A DNA stretch of 64,000 nucleotides, from contig JACKIK010000004.1 in NCBI GenBank assembly GCA_020638455.1, forward strand, positions 62,001-126,000, read 5' to 3'. Made by a program: the position numbers and the translations under genes. The notes beneath the pieces were generated by a model that saw only the letters and a program-made list of their open reading frames with translations, was not told the DNA's origin and made no database searches. This DNA comes from Hyphomonas sp. (GTDB lineage Bacteria; Pseudomonadota; Alphaproteobacteria; Caulobacterales; Hyphomonadaceae). Positions 33,436 through 42,400 of this stretch are shown piece after piece (position 1 is the first letter of the stretch; each line of letters opens with the position of its first letter).

Positions 33436-34260
33436 TCATCCAACGTAGTCGCCGCGTTGAATTGTTTTGTTTTTGATTAGGTATTCGTAGGCGTCTTTCG
33501 TCACTCCACGGCATTCTGAACTCAATCCCGTGGAGCCATAGTCGGCAGTGAGCAATGCGTCGTGCATACGATAGAGGATGTATTCGCGAAGCTGACACAT
33601 TCGCTTTTGGTCGTACGAACAGAGGAAGCCGTGCAGCATTAACTCAGCCTTTTTGTAAGCATCGTCATCTATCGGCACACTGATCTTCTGCTGAATGAAA
33701 TCAGCCGGATAGAGTTGCAAATACTCTCTTGCAGTCGGGTAGTTTTCGAGTTCATCGAAGAGCCTAATATTATCAAGTTCATTGAAAAAATGGAACTCAA
33801 ACAGCGGATTGGCACCAAGCGCAAAGCCCCAACTGCCTTCTGGAAGACCAAATGAAACCTCCACAATTCGCATAGCGATATCATGCTCATCGCTTCTCCG
33901 GTCGAAGTCAGCTATGAGCTTTTCTCGGATGCCATTTCGATAGTTCCCAGTCATAGCTTCAGCGAAGACAATCTCTTGATCGATCTCGTCCCGAATGAAT
34001 AGGCGGTCTTTTTCCAAGTCCAAGTCTCTCGCCACCAGAAGGTCTTGGAGTCCCTCCCAGTAGCGGATCCTTTTGAACAATATGCGGGCGCGATTCAGAT
34101 AAGGTGAAGGATCGCCACGCTCCGCGATGGATTGGGTGTAGAACGTAAATGCTGTTTTGAAATCGCCGTTGTTTGCAGCATGAACACCTTGCTCAAACAA
34201 TTCTTTTCCCTTGTGATAGTCACGAACCTTGCGCTTGATGAATTTATCCAACCACATCAT
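33436..34260 (-). CDS. hypothetical protein with TPR-like N-terminus (low-GC cargo)
   Basis: 274 residues from ATG 34260 behind AGGGGGAA. Residues ~15-75 (GKELFEQGVHAANNGDFKTAFTFYTQSIAERGDPSPYLNRARILFKRIRYWEGLQDLLVARDL) fit two TPR-like hairpins. The rest is unassigned. Base composition is clearly lower in GC than its neighbours, with runs such as AATATTATC, so it was acquired recently. It runs against the backbone genes, and pairs with the next gene. Confidence 0.6.
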   Translation of the reverse strand: MMWLDKFIKRKVRDYHKGKELFEQGVHAANNGDFKTAFTFYTQSIAERGDPSPYLNRARILFKRIRYWEGLQDLLVARDLDLEKDRLFIRDEIDQEIVFAEAMTGNYRNGIREKLIADFDRRSDEHDIAMRIVEVSFGLPEGSWGFALGANPLFEFHFFNELDNIRLFDELENYPTAREYLQLYPADFIQQKISVPIDDDAYKKAELMLHGFLCSYDQKRMCQLREYILYRMHDALLTADYGSTGLSSECRGVTKDAYEYLIKNKTIQRGDYVG

Positions 34261-34302
34261 TTCCCCCTAAATCCACCGGCACACTGCCATAAACTAGCCT
34301 AC

Positions 34303-34782
34303 TTATTTCTCGACTATGTTTCCATCTGCGGTAATCCACATTCCGTCACTTAAATATACCGCCTCATCATTCTCACTAACCGAAAATTCGTCGTATAGCG
34401 CAAGCATTTCCGCCAGAGCCAAGACTTGAACATCGGTTATGCCCAGGGTGAGCAGAACGGTTGATGCCAGATGAACCAGTTCTTCGCGGTCAACGCGATC
34501 AAGTGGAATGGGTGTTTCGATGTAGGATCGTTGGGCGTGATCCTCTTTAAGTGTGGGATGGAGCCCTGCATCTTCTAGAACTCTAGCTGTCGCGGCGGTC
34601 AGTGTTTTTTGGTCCTCGAACGCCCTGTAACCGCCGCAGTTTTCAGACGCCGTCGCGGTCATAAGCCTTGCTCCGTGCTTATCGAAGATCAAGCGAAAGA
34701 AGACATAAGGCTTTGAGCAAATCCGGTATTCTTCCTGATCTGCTGAGAGCTTTCGAGAAGGCTCAATATCTGGCATGTGCAT
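34303..34782 (-). CDS. hypothetical protein (low-GC cargo)
   Basis: 159 residues: MHMPDIEPSRKLSADQEEYRICSKPYVFFRLIFDKHGARLM... An alternative start at Met3 is possible. No signal or membrane segment. It is transcribed leftward 42 bp before the TPR-like gene, with the same low GC, so the two probably moved together. No family recognised; a toxin-immunity or defence accessory role is conceivable, without direct evidence. Confidence 0.5.
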   Translation of the reverse strand: MHMPDIEPSRKLSADQEEYRICSKPYVFFRLIFDKHGARLMTATASENCGGYRAFEDQKTLTAATARVLEDAGLHPTLKEDHAQRSYIETPIPLDRVDREELVHLASTVLLTLGITDVQVLALAEMLALYDEFSVSENDEAVYLSDGMWITADGNIVEK

Positions 34783-35137
34783 TCCATTGAATTACTTTAG
34801 GTCCCAATCAAGCTACATCGCCTTTTGTGTTACGTCGAGCTATCCAGAACGTCGGCCAGCGCCGCTTCATCCGTTTCCACCTGATGCACTCCGAACCCCT
34901 TGTTCCCGTCTCATGCCGTGTGACCTGGACGACGCCTGTCGGGCCTTGAAACCGGCCATTCAAGAAAACTTCCCCGCCGCTGCGCGGCTCCTCGCGGACC
35001 AAGTTTTCTTGCCTGTCCGGTGCTCCACTACGTTTCGCCCGCGAGCGGTTCAGGCCCGCCCTGCGCCGTCCTTTCGGTCCGGCGTCGACGGGGACAAGGG
35101 GTCCTCTCAGACACATGGAAACGAAAGGAACCACACC
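34783..35137. promoter_or_regulatory. upstream region of the DUF736 gene
   Basis: 355 bp with no supportable gene. Composition returns to GC-rich at ~34840. It contains the long inverted repeat at 34961-35011 and ends with the ribosome site GAAAGGAACC. In related elements DUF736 is strongly expressed, so a regulatory leader is likely. Confidence 0.45.
34961..35011. repeat. 11-bp inverted repeat around a nested hairpin
   Basis: CAAGAAAACTT at 34961-34971 and AAGTTTTCTTG at 35001-35011 are perfect reverse complements separated by 29 nt, which themselves contain GCCGC-TGC-GCGGC. The AT-rich arms stand out from the GC-rich setting. It could be a protein binding site, a single-strand origin, or a 5' leader structure. 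Confidence 0.7.
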
Positions 35138-35461
35138 ATGGCCAACGCACTCGGATATGTCTCTGAGACCAAGACCGGCTTCGAAGGCGCTCTTGCAATG
35201 ATGAACCTCTCGGCTGCCATCCGCATCGAGAAGAATGCGGAGAAAGCCGCCGACGGACAGCCCGACTACCGCATCTTCGCCGGCGAAACCTCGACCGAAA
35301 TCGGCGGCGGGTGGCTTCGCAAAGCCAAGGCTTCAGGCCGCGAATATGTCTCGATCACGCTCGCAGACCCGCAGATCGGCCCGCGCAAGATTTACGCGAA
35401 CCTCGCCCCCGTGAAAGGCAAAAAGGGCCGTCACGTGATCCTCTGGAACCCGCGGGATTAG
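35138..35461 (+). CDS. DUF736 protein
   Basis: 107 residues, ATG 35138. Begins MANALGYVSETKTGFEGALAMMNLSAAIRIEKN and has DYRIFAGETSTEIGGGWLRKAKASGREYVSITLADPQIG, the DUF736 signature (a small beta barrel). It is a constant member of alphaproteobacterial conjugative elements. Single-strand DNA binding has been suggested from its fold, but function is unproven. Followed by a terminator. Confidence 0.92.
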   Translation: MANALGYVSETKTGFEGALAMMNLSAAIRIEKNAEKAADGQPDYRIFAGETSTEIGGGWLRKAKASGREYVSITLADPQIGPRKIYANLAPVKGKKGRHVILWNPRD

Positions 35462-35484
35462 GGGTCCGATCCATCGCCAATGAG

Positions 35485-35516
35485 CCGCTCCGGAGATCAC
35501 CTTCGGGGCGGTTTTT
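35485..35516 (+). terminator. rho-independent terminator after DUF736
   Basis: Stem CCGCTCCG (35485-35492) with CGGGGCGG (35504-35511), one G-T pair, 11-nt loop, followed by TTTTT. Confidence 0.8.
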
Positions 35517-35611
35517 GTGTTTGCTTTCATGCCAACAGCTCCTCGCCTAGCCCGCGTGTTGGCACGCATTTTGCTCTTGAAGATTGAAGAAGGCCCAAGG
35601 ATTTTCAGCGT

Positions 35612-36451
35612 TTGAATGCAGACGACTACGCCTATCTCAAGAACGTGACGCTGGGCAGCTGGGCCTGGGAATTCGCCCGCCGCTGGCCCGATTATGCAAA
35701 CGCGCATGCCGATCATTGCGACGGCGCTTTGACGCGAACGAGCCGACCCTGCGGCATGGAAATCCTTGAGCTCTCGAGGCCCGAACCGGATGCGGCGCGT
35801 TTTGGTCTTTCCTTCTTCGTCAGCCCCCGACGCAGCTGTCTCGATGCCCCGATCTTCTGGACCGAAGAGGCCAATCATCGGGTGACCACTGTGGATGTCC
35901 GCGCGGTTGAACCGAGCCTTCGGGATCGCTGCCTTGAGGGCCTGTTCAACCTTTCGCGGCTGACCTGTCGCCGGTCGCTCTTCATCGATCATGACGGCAC
36001 GCAGCACCTTCGGATCGTCTATTGCAAGCGCACAATCCAGCTGCGCTGCGAGGGCGACAGCTTGCTTCTGGGCGATGTTGATTTGCGTTTCATGCTGCGA
36101 TTTTTCGGGCCCGTTGACGCGAAGGTGGAGACGCTTCGCAGGCTGAAAATGGTCTATGAAGGCTTCCTTCCCGAGCCGCCTGCAGGCCCGCAATGGACCA
36201 GCACCGCCCTTGGCTTGCGTGATGCCTTGATCGCCCTCGATGTTCACCTTGAAGGCGGCTCCCATCGTGACGCGGCGATGGTGATTTACGGCGAAGAGGA
36301 TGGGAGCGAGCGTTATAAATCGCCTGATGAGAGCGTGCGAAACCGCATGCGCAGGCTCCGCAAGAAAGGCCTCTCCCTGATGCAGGGCGGCTATCTCGAT
36401 CTGATGACTCCAGCCCGGTCTGAAGGGGGATCGCTGGCCGCCACCGGCTGA
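35612..36451 (+). CDS. DUF2285-family regulator (transcriptional-regulator-like N-terminus)
   Basis: 279 residues from TTG 35612, because the expected family start (x-ADDYAYLKN) begins exactly there and no ATG is in frame; AAGG lies upstream. N-terminal NADDYAYLKNVTLGSWAWEFARRWPDYANAH is the conserved domain common to these proteins; the rest carries the DUF2285 fold (LVYCKRTIQLRCEG... and FMLRFFGPVD). The C-terminus DESVRNRMRRLRKKGLSLMQGGYLDLM resembles a DNA-binding helix. It is found upstream of AlpA and repA genes in alphaproteobacterial elements and probably controls transfer or replication. Confidence 0.85.
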   Translation: MNADDYAYLKNVTLGSWAWEFARRWPDYANAHADHCDGALTRTSRPCGMEILELSRPEPDAARFGLSFFVSPRRSCLDAPIFWTEEANHRVTTVDVRAVEPSLRDRCLEGLFNLSRLTCRRSLFIDHDGTQHLRIVYCKRTIQLRCEGDSLLLGDVDLRFMLRFFGPVDAKVETLRRLKMVYEGFLPEPPAGPQWTSTALGLRDALIALDVHLEGGSHRDAAMVIYGEEDGSERYKSPDESVRNRMRRLRKKGLSLMQGGYLDLMTPARSEGGSLAATG

Positions 36452-36525
36452 ACGATCCCCCTGAAATCTTGCAAGCTGTGCTGATCTTTCCCCGGTCCCG
36501 AAGCGACCGGAAAGGACAGATCACA

Positions 36526-36753
36526 ATGACAGACACACATGAAAATGGCGGGCGCAAGAGCCCGTTCTTACGCGCTCAGGAAGCCGCAGATTATCTCGGG
36601 CTGACCCGTTCAACTCTTGAGCATTATCGCTGGATCGGAGGCGGGCCGAGCTACCGCAAACATGGTGGACTCGTCTTCTATCACATCGATGATCTCATCG
36701 AATGGTCCGAGCGCAGAAAGTTCAAGGATAGCGCGACACGGGTGCGGCCGTGA
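36526..36753 (+). CDS. AlpA-like helix-turn-helix protein
   Basis: 75 residues, ATG 36526 behind AAAGGACAG. SPFLRAQEAADYLGLTRSTLEHYRWIGGGPSYRKHGGLVFYHIDDLIEWSERR is a MerR-type winged helix of excisionase/AlpA proteins. It may act as recombination directionality factor or regulator. Its stop overlaps the GTG start of traF. Confidence 0.9.
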   Translation: MTDTHENGGRKSPFLRAQEAADYLGLTRSTLEHYRWIGGGPSYRKHGGLVFYHIDDLIEWSERRKFKDSATRVRP

Positions 36754-37250
36754 GGCGAAGATCGGCTCTTATCCTCACGGGCCTCGCCATCGCGATGATG
36801 GGTGCAGCAAGCGTTCTGGTCGATCAGAACCGGCTCATCTGGAACCGCACGGAAAGCGCGCCTATTGGCCTCTACTGGCGGAGCGACGGCCCGCTCACCC
36901 TGAACGGGTGGGCCGTCGTCTCTGCCAGCTCAGAGGCCGCAAGATGGACTTCTGAAAACGGATTTACAGGCACGGACTGGCCATTGGTGAAGCGGATTGC
37001 AGCGCTTCCCGGCGATGAAATCTGCCGCGAAAACGAGACCATCCTGATCAATCAGACGCAAGTTGCCGAAGTGATTTTGCACGCGCCCGGCGGCCTCAGT
37101 TTACCGCGCTGGCAGGGCTGTCATGTGCTCCAGGACGGCGAGGTTTTTCTCCTTAATGAGCATCCCCGATCCCTCGATGGGCGCTATTTCGGGATCATGC
37201 AGGACAGCGATCTCGAGGGTGTGGCGACCCTGCTGTGGAAACAGCGATGA
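36750..37250 (+). CDS. traF: conjugative transfer signal peptidase TraF (S26 family)
   Basis: 166 residues from GTG 36750, overlapping the previous gene (GTGA). One N-terminal membrane helix (residues ~6-24) is followed by the S26 box: nucleophile Ser in ESAPIGLYW and general-base Lys in LVKRIAALPGDEIC, with the Gly-Asp C-terminal box LDGRYFGIMQDSDLEG. In RP4-like systems TraF matures and cyclises the TrbC pilin, which is encoded at 59324 here. Confidence 0.92.
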   Translation: MRRRSALILTGLAIAMMGAASVLVDQNRLIWNRTESAPIGLYWRSDGPLTLNGWAVVSASSEAARWTSENGFTGTDWPLVKRIAALPGDEICRENETILINQTQVAEVILHAPGGLSLPRWQGCHVLQDGEVFLLNEHPRSLDGRYFGIMQDSDLEGVATLLWKQR

Positions 37251-37261
37251 CCGGCGATCTC

Positions 37262-37443
37262 GCAAGCGCTTGCAAGGATTGGCAAGGAATGGATGTGCGG
37301 ACCCGGAGGGCAAGATTAAAGGGTTGGCGCCCTCGGCCCCTTAACCCCTTGTCTGCACATCATTTTTTTGGCGCCTCTTGCAAAACCTTGTGGCGCCCTC
37401 TTTTTAGAAAAACCCATATATCACAAGGGGTTGAGAGGGCGCC
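37262..37443 (+). other. candidate oriT: repeat-rich region before the relaxase gene
   Basis: A 12-bp palindrome GCAAGCGCTTGC (37262-37273) precedes a nested array. GGCGCCCTC occurs at 37326-37334 and 37392-37400, a shorter GGCGCCTC at 37370-37377, and the inverse GAGGGCGCC at 37435-37443. Inside, AACCCCTTGT (37343-37352) is inverted as ACAAGGGGTT (37423-37432). Between are T and A runs and CATATATCAC. Relaxase-adjacent inverted repeats with an AT-rich part are typical of oriT. A 71-codon frame (37247-37462) linked by ATGA overlaps to both traF and the relaxase covers it, but its codons coincide with the repeats and its product has no domain; I treat it as chance unless shown otherwise. Confidence 0.5.
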
Positions 37444-37458
37444 AGAGGCGTTTTCGCC

Positions 37459-39390
37459 ATGAGCGGGGAGGATGAATTCACCCCGCGCCTTGGGCGCCTG
37501 CGCGATGCTGGAGCCACAGGCGGCAGGCGGTTCAGGGCCGAGCTCAAACGCGCCGCGCGGCGACTGTCTTCAAGGCCCGGCAAGTCCGCTTTCAGCGGGG
37601 CTCAGATGGCCCGTGGCAGCGGCGCGGGACGGGCAAGCCAGTTTCGCCAGACGCCGCACCCGAAATTTCGCATGCGGCGCGTCGTGGTGAAACTCCACAT
37701 AGCACGCGCTGGGCAAGGCCTCGGCCAGGCCGCCTTCAGAGCCCATCTTCGATACATCCAGCGCGACGGTGTCGACCGGGACGGCGAAGGCGGTGAACTC
37801 TATGGCCGGGACGCAAACAGAATGGACGGGTCCCTGTTCGAAGAGCGCAGCGCCGCTGACCGCCATCAGTTTCGCTTCATCGTGTCGCCCGAGGACGCCT
37901 CAGAACTCGGCGACATGAAAGAGACCGTGCGCGCCCTGATGGCGCAGGCCGAAAAGGATCTCGGCACAAGGCTCGACTGGGTCGCCGTCGATCACCACAA
38001 TACCGGCCATCCCCACACCCATATCGTCGTGCGCGGCAAGGATCAGATGGGACGCGATCTGGTCATCGCCCGCGATTATCTGACCGAGGGCCTTCGCGAG
38101 CGCGCCAGCGCGATCGTGTCAGATGAACTCGGCCCCCGCCGCGATCTCGAGATTGCCCGCGCTCAGGAACGCGACGTCACAGCGGGCCGGCTGACACGGC
38201 TCGATAGGAAGATCGAACGGCTTGCGCGAAACGGCGACATGACACGGCCTGAGGCCTTTAAGAAACTGAGCCGGTTTGAGCGTGCGCTGATCCAGCGAAG
38301 GCTGAAGCATTTGCGAGGGCTGGGACTTGCGTCCGCGCGCGGCGATGGAGCCTTCGCGCTTGAAGAGGGCTGGAAGGACCGGCTTCAGGCCATTGGCCGC
38401 GACGGTGACCGCATCCGTGAAATCGCCGCCGCCTTCAATACAGGCGACGGCCTTTCCGGCAGGGTCTATGATCCGGGCCATGAACATACCCGCGCGGTTG
38501 TCGGACGGGTCGTCACCGACGGCCCCGAGGACGAACCTCGCAATCGCCGCTATCTCATCCTCGAAGCCCTCGATGGCGAGCGCTGGCATGTCAGCCTCGG
38601 TGAGACCCTGCCGGGCGCGGTGCCACCGAAAGATGCTGTGGTGGAGATTGCGCCCGCAGCCGGGGCCGCGCGCGCCTCCGACAGGACCATCGCCCGCATC
38701 GCTGCGTTGAATGGAGAGATGTATTCTGACGCATTGCACGAAGCGTTCGATCCCGCCTCACGGCCTGACTATCGCCGCGCCCATATTCGCCGCCTCGAAG
38801 CCATGCGGCGGGCAGGCCTCGTGACCCGTGACAGCGAAGGACGCTTTGCGATTAGTGCGGATTATCTGGCCAGGGCTGCAAGGTTCGAAACCGCGCGCAC
38901 CGGCGGTGTGCGGCTGGAGGTGAAATCCTGGCTGTCTGTTGAAGCGCAGATCGAACGTCGCGCACCTGTCTGGCTGGACGGCGTGGATCACGGGCGTCTG
39001 ACGGGCAAAGGGTTTGGCCAGGAAAGCGCATCAGCGCTCAGCGCAAGGCGCGCCTTTCTGGAGCGTGAAGGTTGGCTCGGAGAAGATGGTCAATTGAAGC
39101 CCGGCATGAGGGACCGTCTCGCCGCCGAAGAACTGAAATCCGCCGCTAATGGAATTGAAGGCAAAGGCGCATTCCTGAAACTCGAAGACGGCATGGCCAT
39201 CAGCGGTGTCTATGAGCGTCCCGTGGACCTTGCCCAGGGCCGGTTCGCTCTGGTGGTGCGCGCGAAGGAATTTACCCTCGTCCCCTGGCGACCTGAACTG
39301 GAGCGCTATCGCGGCGCGGAAATCAGCGTGAAAGCCCGCGCAGGCGGCCTCGACTGGAGCGTGGGCCGTGCGAGGGGGATTGGGCGGTGA
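37459..39390 (+). CDS. virD2: VirD2-type relaxase with DUF3363 domain
   Basis: 643 residues, ATG 37459. The HUH motif HHNTGHPHTH (179-188) follows RLDWVAVD; Tyr99 in HLRYIQRDG is the likely nicking tyrosine. An N-terminal basic stretch (RRFRAELKRAARRLSS) precedes it. From ~240 the DUF3363 domain begins (RLTRLDRKIERLARNGDMTRPEAFKKLSRFERALIQRRLKHL), ending with LVVRAKEFTLVPWRPELERYRGAEISV. It nicks oriT and pilots the transferred strand through the TraG-Trb channel. In related elements the next genes are usually on the same strand; here a six-gene leftward operon intervenes. Confidence 0.93.
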   Translation: MSGEDEFTPRLGRLRDAGATGGRRFRAELKRAARRLSSRPGKSAFSGAQMARGSGAGRASQFRQTPHPKFRMRRVVVKLHIARAGQGLGQAAFRAHLRYIQRDGVDRDGEGGELYGRDANRMDGSLFEERSAADRHQFRFIVSPEDASELGDMKETVRALMAQAEKDLGTRLDWVAVDHHNTGHPHTHIVVRGKDQMGRDLVIARDYLTEGLRERASAIVSDELGPRRDLEIARAQERDVTAGRLTRLDRKIERLARNGDMTRPEAFKKLSRFERALIQRRLKHLRGLGLASARGDGAFALEEGWKDRLQAIGRDGDRIREIAAAFNTGDGLSGRVYDPGHEHTRAVVGRVVTDGPEDEPRNRRYLILEALDGERWHVSLGETLPGAVPPKDAVVEIAPAAGAARASDRTIARIAALNGEMYSDALHEAFDPASRPDYRRAHIRRLEAMRRAGLVTRDSEGRFAISADYLARAARFETARTGGVRLEVKSWLSVEAQIERRAPVWLDGVDHGRLTGKGFGQESASALSARRAFLEREGWLGEDGQLKPGMRDRLAAEELKSAANGIEGKGAFLKLEDGMAISGVYERPVDLAQGRFALVVRAKEFTLVPWRPELERYRGAEISVKARAGGLDWSVGRARGIGR

Positions 39391-39451
39391 CTCGGCTTTG
39401 GTGTCCGGACACCGGAAGATGCTCACGGTCTCCGACTATCCGAAGAATCTT

Positions 39452-42400
39452 TCATTCAACTTTCTTGTCGATAAAACCGAGCGTTGCCGCGTTCTCGAGA
39501 AGCGTCCTGACCTTGGCGCGATCAAGCCCGCCCGGCGCTTCAGCATCGATCTCCAGCTTGAGCCTAACGTCTGCGCCTGGAAGCGTGGTGAGTTGCTCGA
39601 CAATCGCCTCTACGATTTGGTGGATCTCCTTCGCTGGTCGGTCGGCGGAGATCATGACCGTACCCTGGAAGCGCGTTGGCAGCCGTTCTTCATCGGTGAC
39701 ACCGACTGAGCCAGAGGCACCGTCCGAGCTTGTTGTTGCGCCTCCAGTTCCGGTGGCTTCAGTTTGCGTGCTCTTTGGCTCTTGTTCTGGCGGTCTTTTC
39801 GCTTCCGCAATTTCAGGCTTGATGATGACAGCGTCGCTGTCGATGACCACCTGCGCACTGGCAGCGCCCGAAATTGCCAGACCCAAATAGACCTGCTTTG
39901 AATCATCCCACCGGTCGGCATAAGCGAAAGGACCCGGCAACATCCCGCCCACCGCTGCTCGAACTGTGTTGATCAGCACGGCGCGGTTCTTCACCCTGGG
40001 AAGATAAGTGTATCGATTGAGATATTCCCAGAGGTCCTTCAGACTGAGATGCGGTTTGCCGTTCCAGATGTATTTCTGAAGCTCGCGATCGAGGCGCGCT
40101 GGGCCTAGTTCCGGCAAAAGCCCTTCATCACTGACGAGCTTCTTGCTTGCGCGCGATAGAAGGCCGTCCTGCGCAGGAACCTTCGCTGAAGTCCATTCGA
40201 CATCCGACTGGGCGGTCTCCTGGACCGGATAGATCAGGTAACACCACGCCTCTTTCAGTCTCGTCTTCAGCGTTTCCGTCGCTTCTGTGAGCTTGGCCTT
40301 CGCTAGCGCCACATCACTTTGTTTCAGGTCCAGCCGATCAGTCTGACCGACAATCTCCGCCCAGGCCAGCATGGAGCGCTGCGCCGCCTTGAGGTTATCA
40401 AGCTGCCTTTGCTCTGCGGCGAGGAAAACGAGCATGTTGCGATAAACGCGCGGCGTAGACCCGCGCTGCATAAGAATGTCTTTCGCTTCCGCCAGCGCTT
40501 CTGAACCATCGCGTCCGGTATGCGGGTGCGCAACACCAAGTATGACGGCCCGAACCCCACCCGGTTCATCCGGCACGTCTGACGAGCTGCCGGGAGCCAC
40601 CTGCACGGCATCGAAATGGCCGCGATCGGCCATGGCGTTGATATAGGTCGAGAGCGCCTTGTCGATTTCCATAAGAACGAGCGCGTCTTCAAACTGCGCG
40701 GCGCGATCGGCCGCAATCCTGTTCAGACTGGCCGACATGGAATACCAATAGCGGCCAAGATCGCTGTGCATGAACTTGGCCTGATTGGTCAGTCTGCGGA
40801 GCGCATCACCAAAAATGGCCGGGCGTTCTCCGGGCTGCACGACACCGAGATTGATCTGCTTGTCGTCGAGGCCCTTGTTCTCCTGTCCATGCGTCGGCGC
40901 CGTGCCCATGAAGACGGCGCGGGCAACGCGGCGTGTTGCAGAATAGCGGTTAAGGTTCGGCGCGGATTGATCGACCTTGTATGGCGTTGAGGTGACGCCA
41001 TCGACATCCCCGGCAATGATCGACTGCCAGCTGGCATCGAGATAATGAAGCAGTTCAGGCTCCACCCTTGCCGAGCTGATCGCGACACTCCCCGGCATGA
41101 TCATCACCGATGGATCGCCGCCCATCCAGAGTTCATGGATCACCTGCGCCATCAGGCGCAGCACGCCGCGCGTGCGCTGGAATTTTTCAAGCGAACCCCA
41201 ACTCGTATAGAGCTGGTCGAACAGTTCCGGATGGATCGGATAGGCCTTTTCCAGCTTGCGGCGATAATCCTCATCCGAGCAACCCTGCGGGAAGTCGTTC
41301 GCATTCTCGCGGTAGAGCTTCACGAACTGCTTCAGCGTGTTGTCCCGGTGCATGTACTTGTCGCCCGGTATATCCTTGAAGAGTCGCCTACGGACAATTT
41401 CGTAGCTCTCTTCCTGACTGGCCGGACGCCATGAGGATTCGACGCGGCTGAAGGTCTGCTTCAGGCGTGCGAGCGCTTCCTGTCCCCCTTCGCCGCCCAC
41501 CTCGATCTGGGAGGCAGGCAGAGACGCGACAAGCAGCGTGCCTGGGCTTGCCTTTACGGCTTCGGTCAGGGACTGGACGAAGGACAGGTTTGAATCGAAC
41601 GACCCCGAGGGCAGTCCCTCAACCTTGTAGATCTGGCGAAGGTAAGCGACCCATTCGTCGATCAGGATCAGCGCAGGCGAAAACCTGTTGAACAGGGCTT
41701 CGAGCAGATTCGATCCCGGCGCGATGCCACTCGCATCATTCTCGGCGACCATGTCGAATCCGGCCATGCCGCCAAGCTGCCAGGCGAGCTCGCCCCATGT
41801 GGTGCGAATGGTTTGGCCGCCCTCAAGCTTGATCACGTCCTGCGGCCCGCGTGAGGTGCCCACCAGCACCGCACGGTTGACCTTCGTCGGTACGCTGAGC
41901 TCATGACGCGACAGGAGCTGATCGAGGCCCGGCAGGTCCTGGACAGCCGTCCCGCTCGCCATATGATAGAGGGCGAGCATGGAGTGGGTCTTGCCGCCGC
42001 CGAAATTGGTTTGCAACTCGACGACCGGGTCGCCGCCGCTGCCATTCAGGCGCTTGGCCGCACCGGCCAGCAGATTGCTCAGGCCCTCTGTCAGATAGGT
42101 GCGGGCGAAGAACTCGGTCGGGTTCTTATACTCCGATGGCGCGCTGCCATTGTGGACCTTGGCGAGATCGGCGGCGAACTCGGCCTGCTGGAACTCACCT
42201 GTGGCCACATCCTGATGCGGCTCGACCACATCACGCCAGGGCAGAAGGCCTGCTACGGTGTCCACGGAAATGTCCGTGCGCTGCGTTTTGCGGCGCTCCT
42301 CATTGCGGGCAAGCTCGGCATATTTGACCCGCAGCACCGTGTCGCGGGCTGTACCGATCTTCTCCGCAATATCCTTCGCGCTGACCGCTTCCAGAAGGCG

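Noticed and set aside
37247..37462. A 71-codon frame linked by ATGA overlaps to traF and the relaxase
   Set aside because: Its codons overlap the nested repeats of the candidate oriT and the product has no recognisable domain; I mention it but do not call it a gene.
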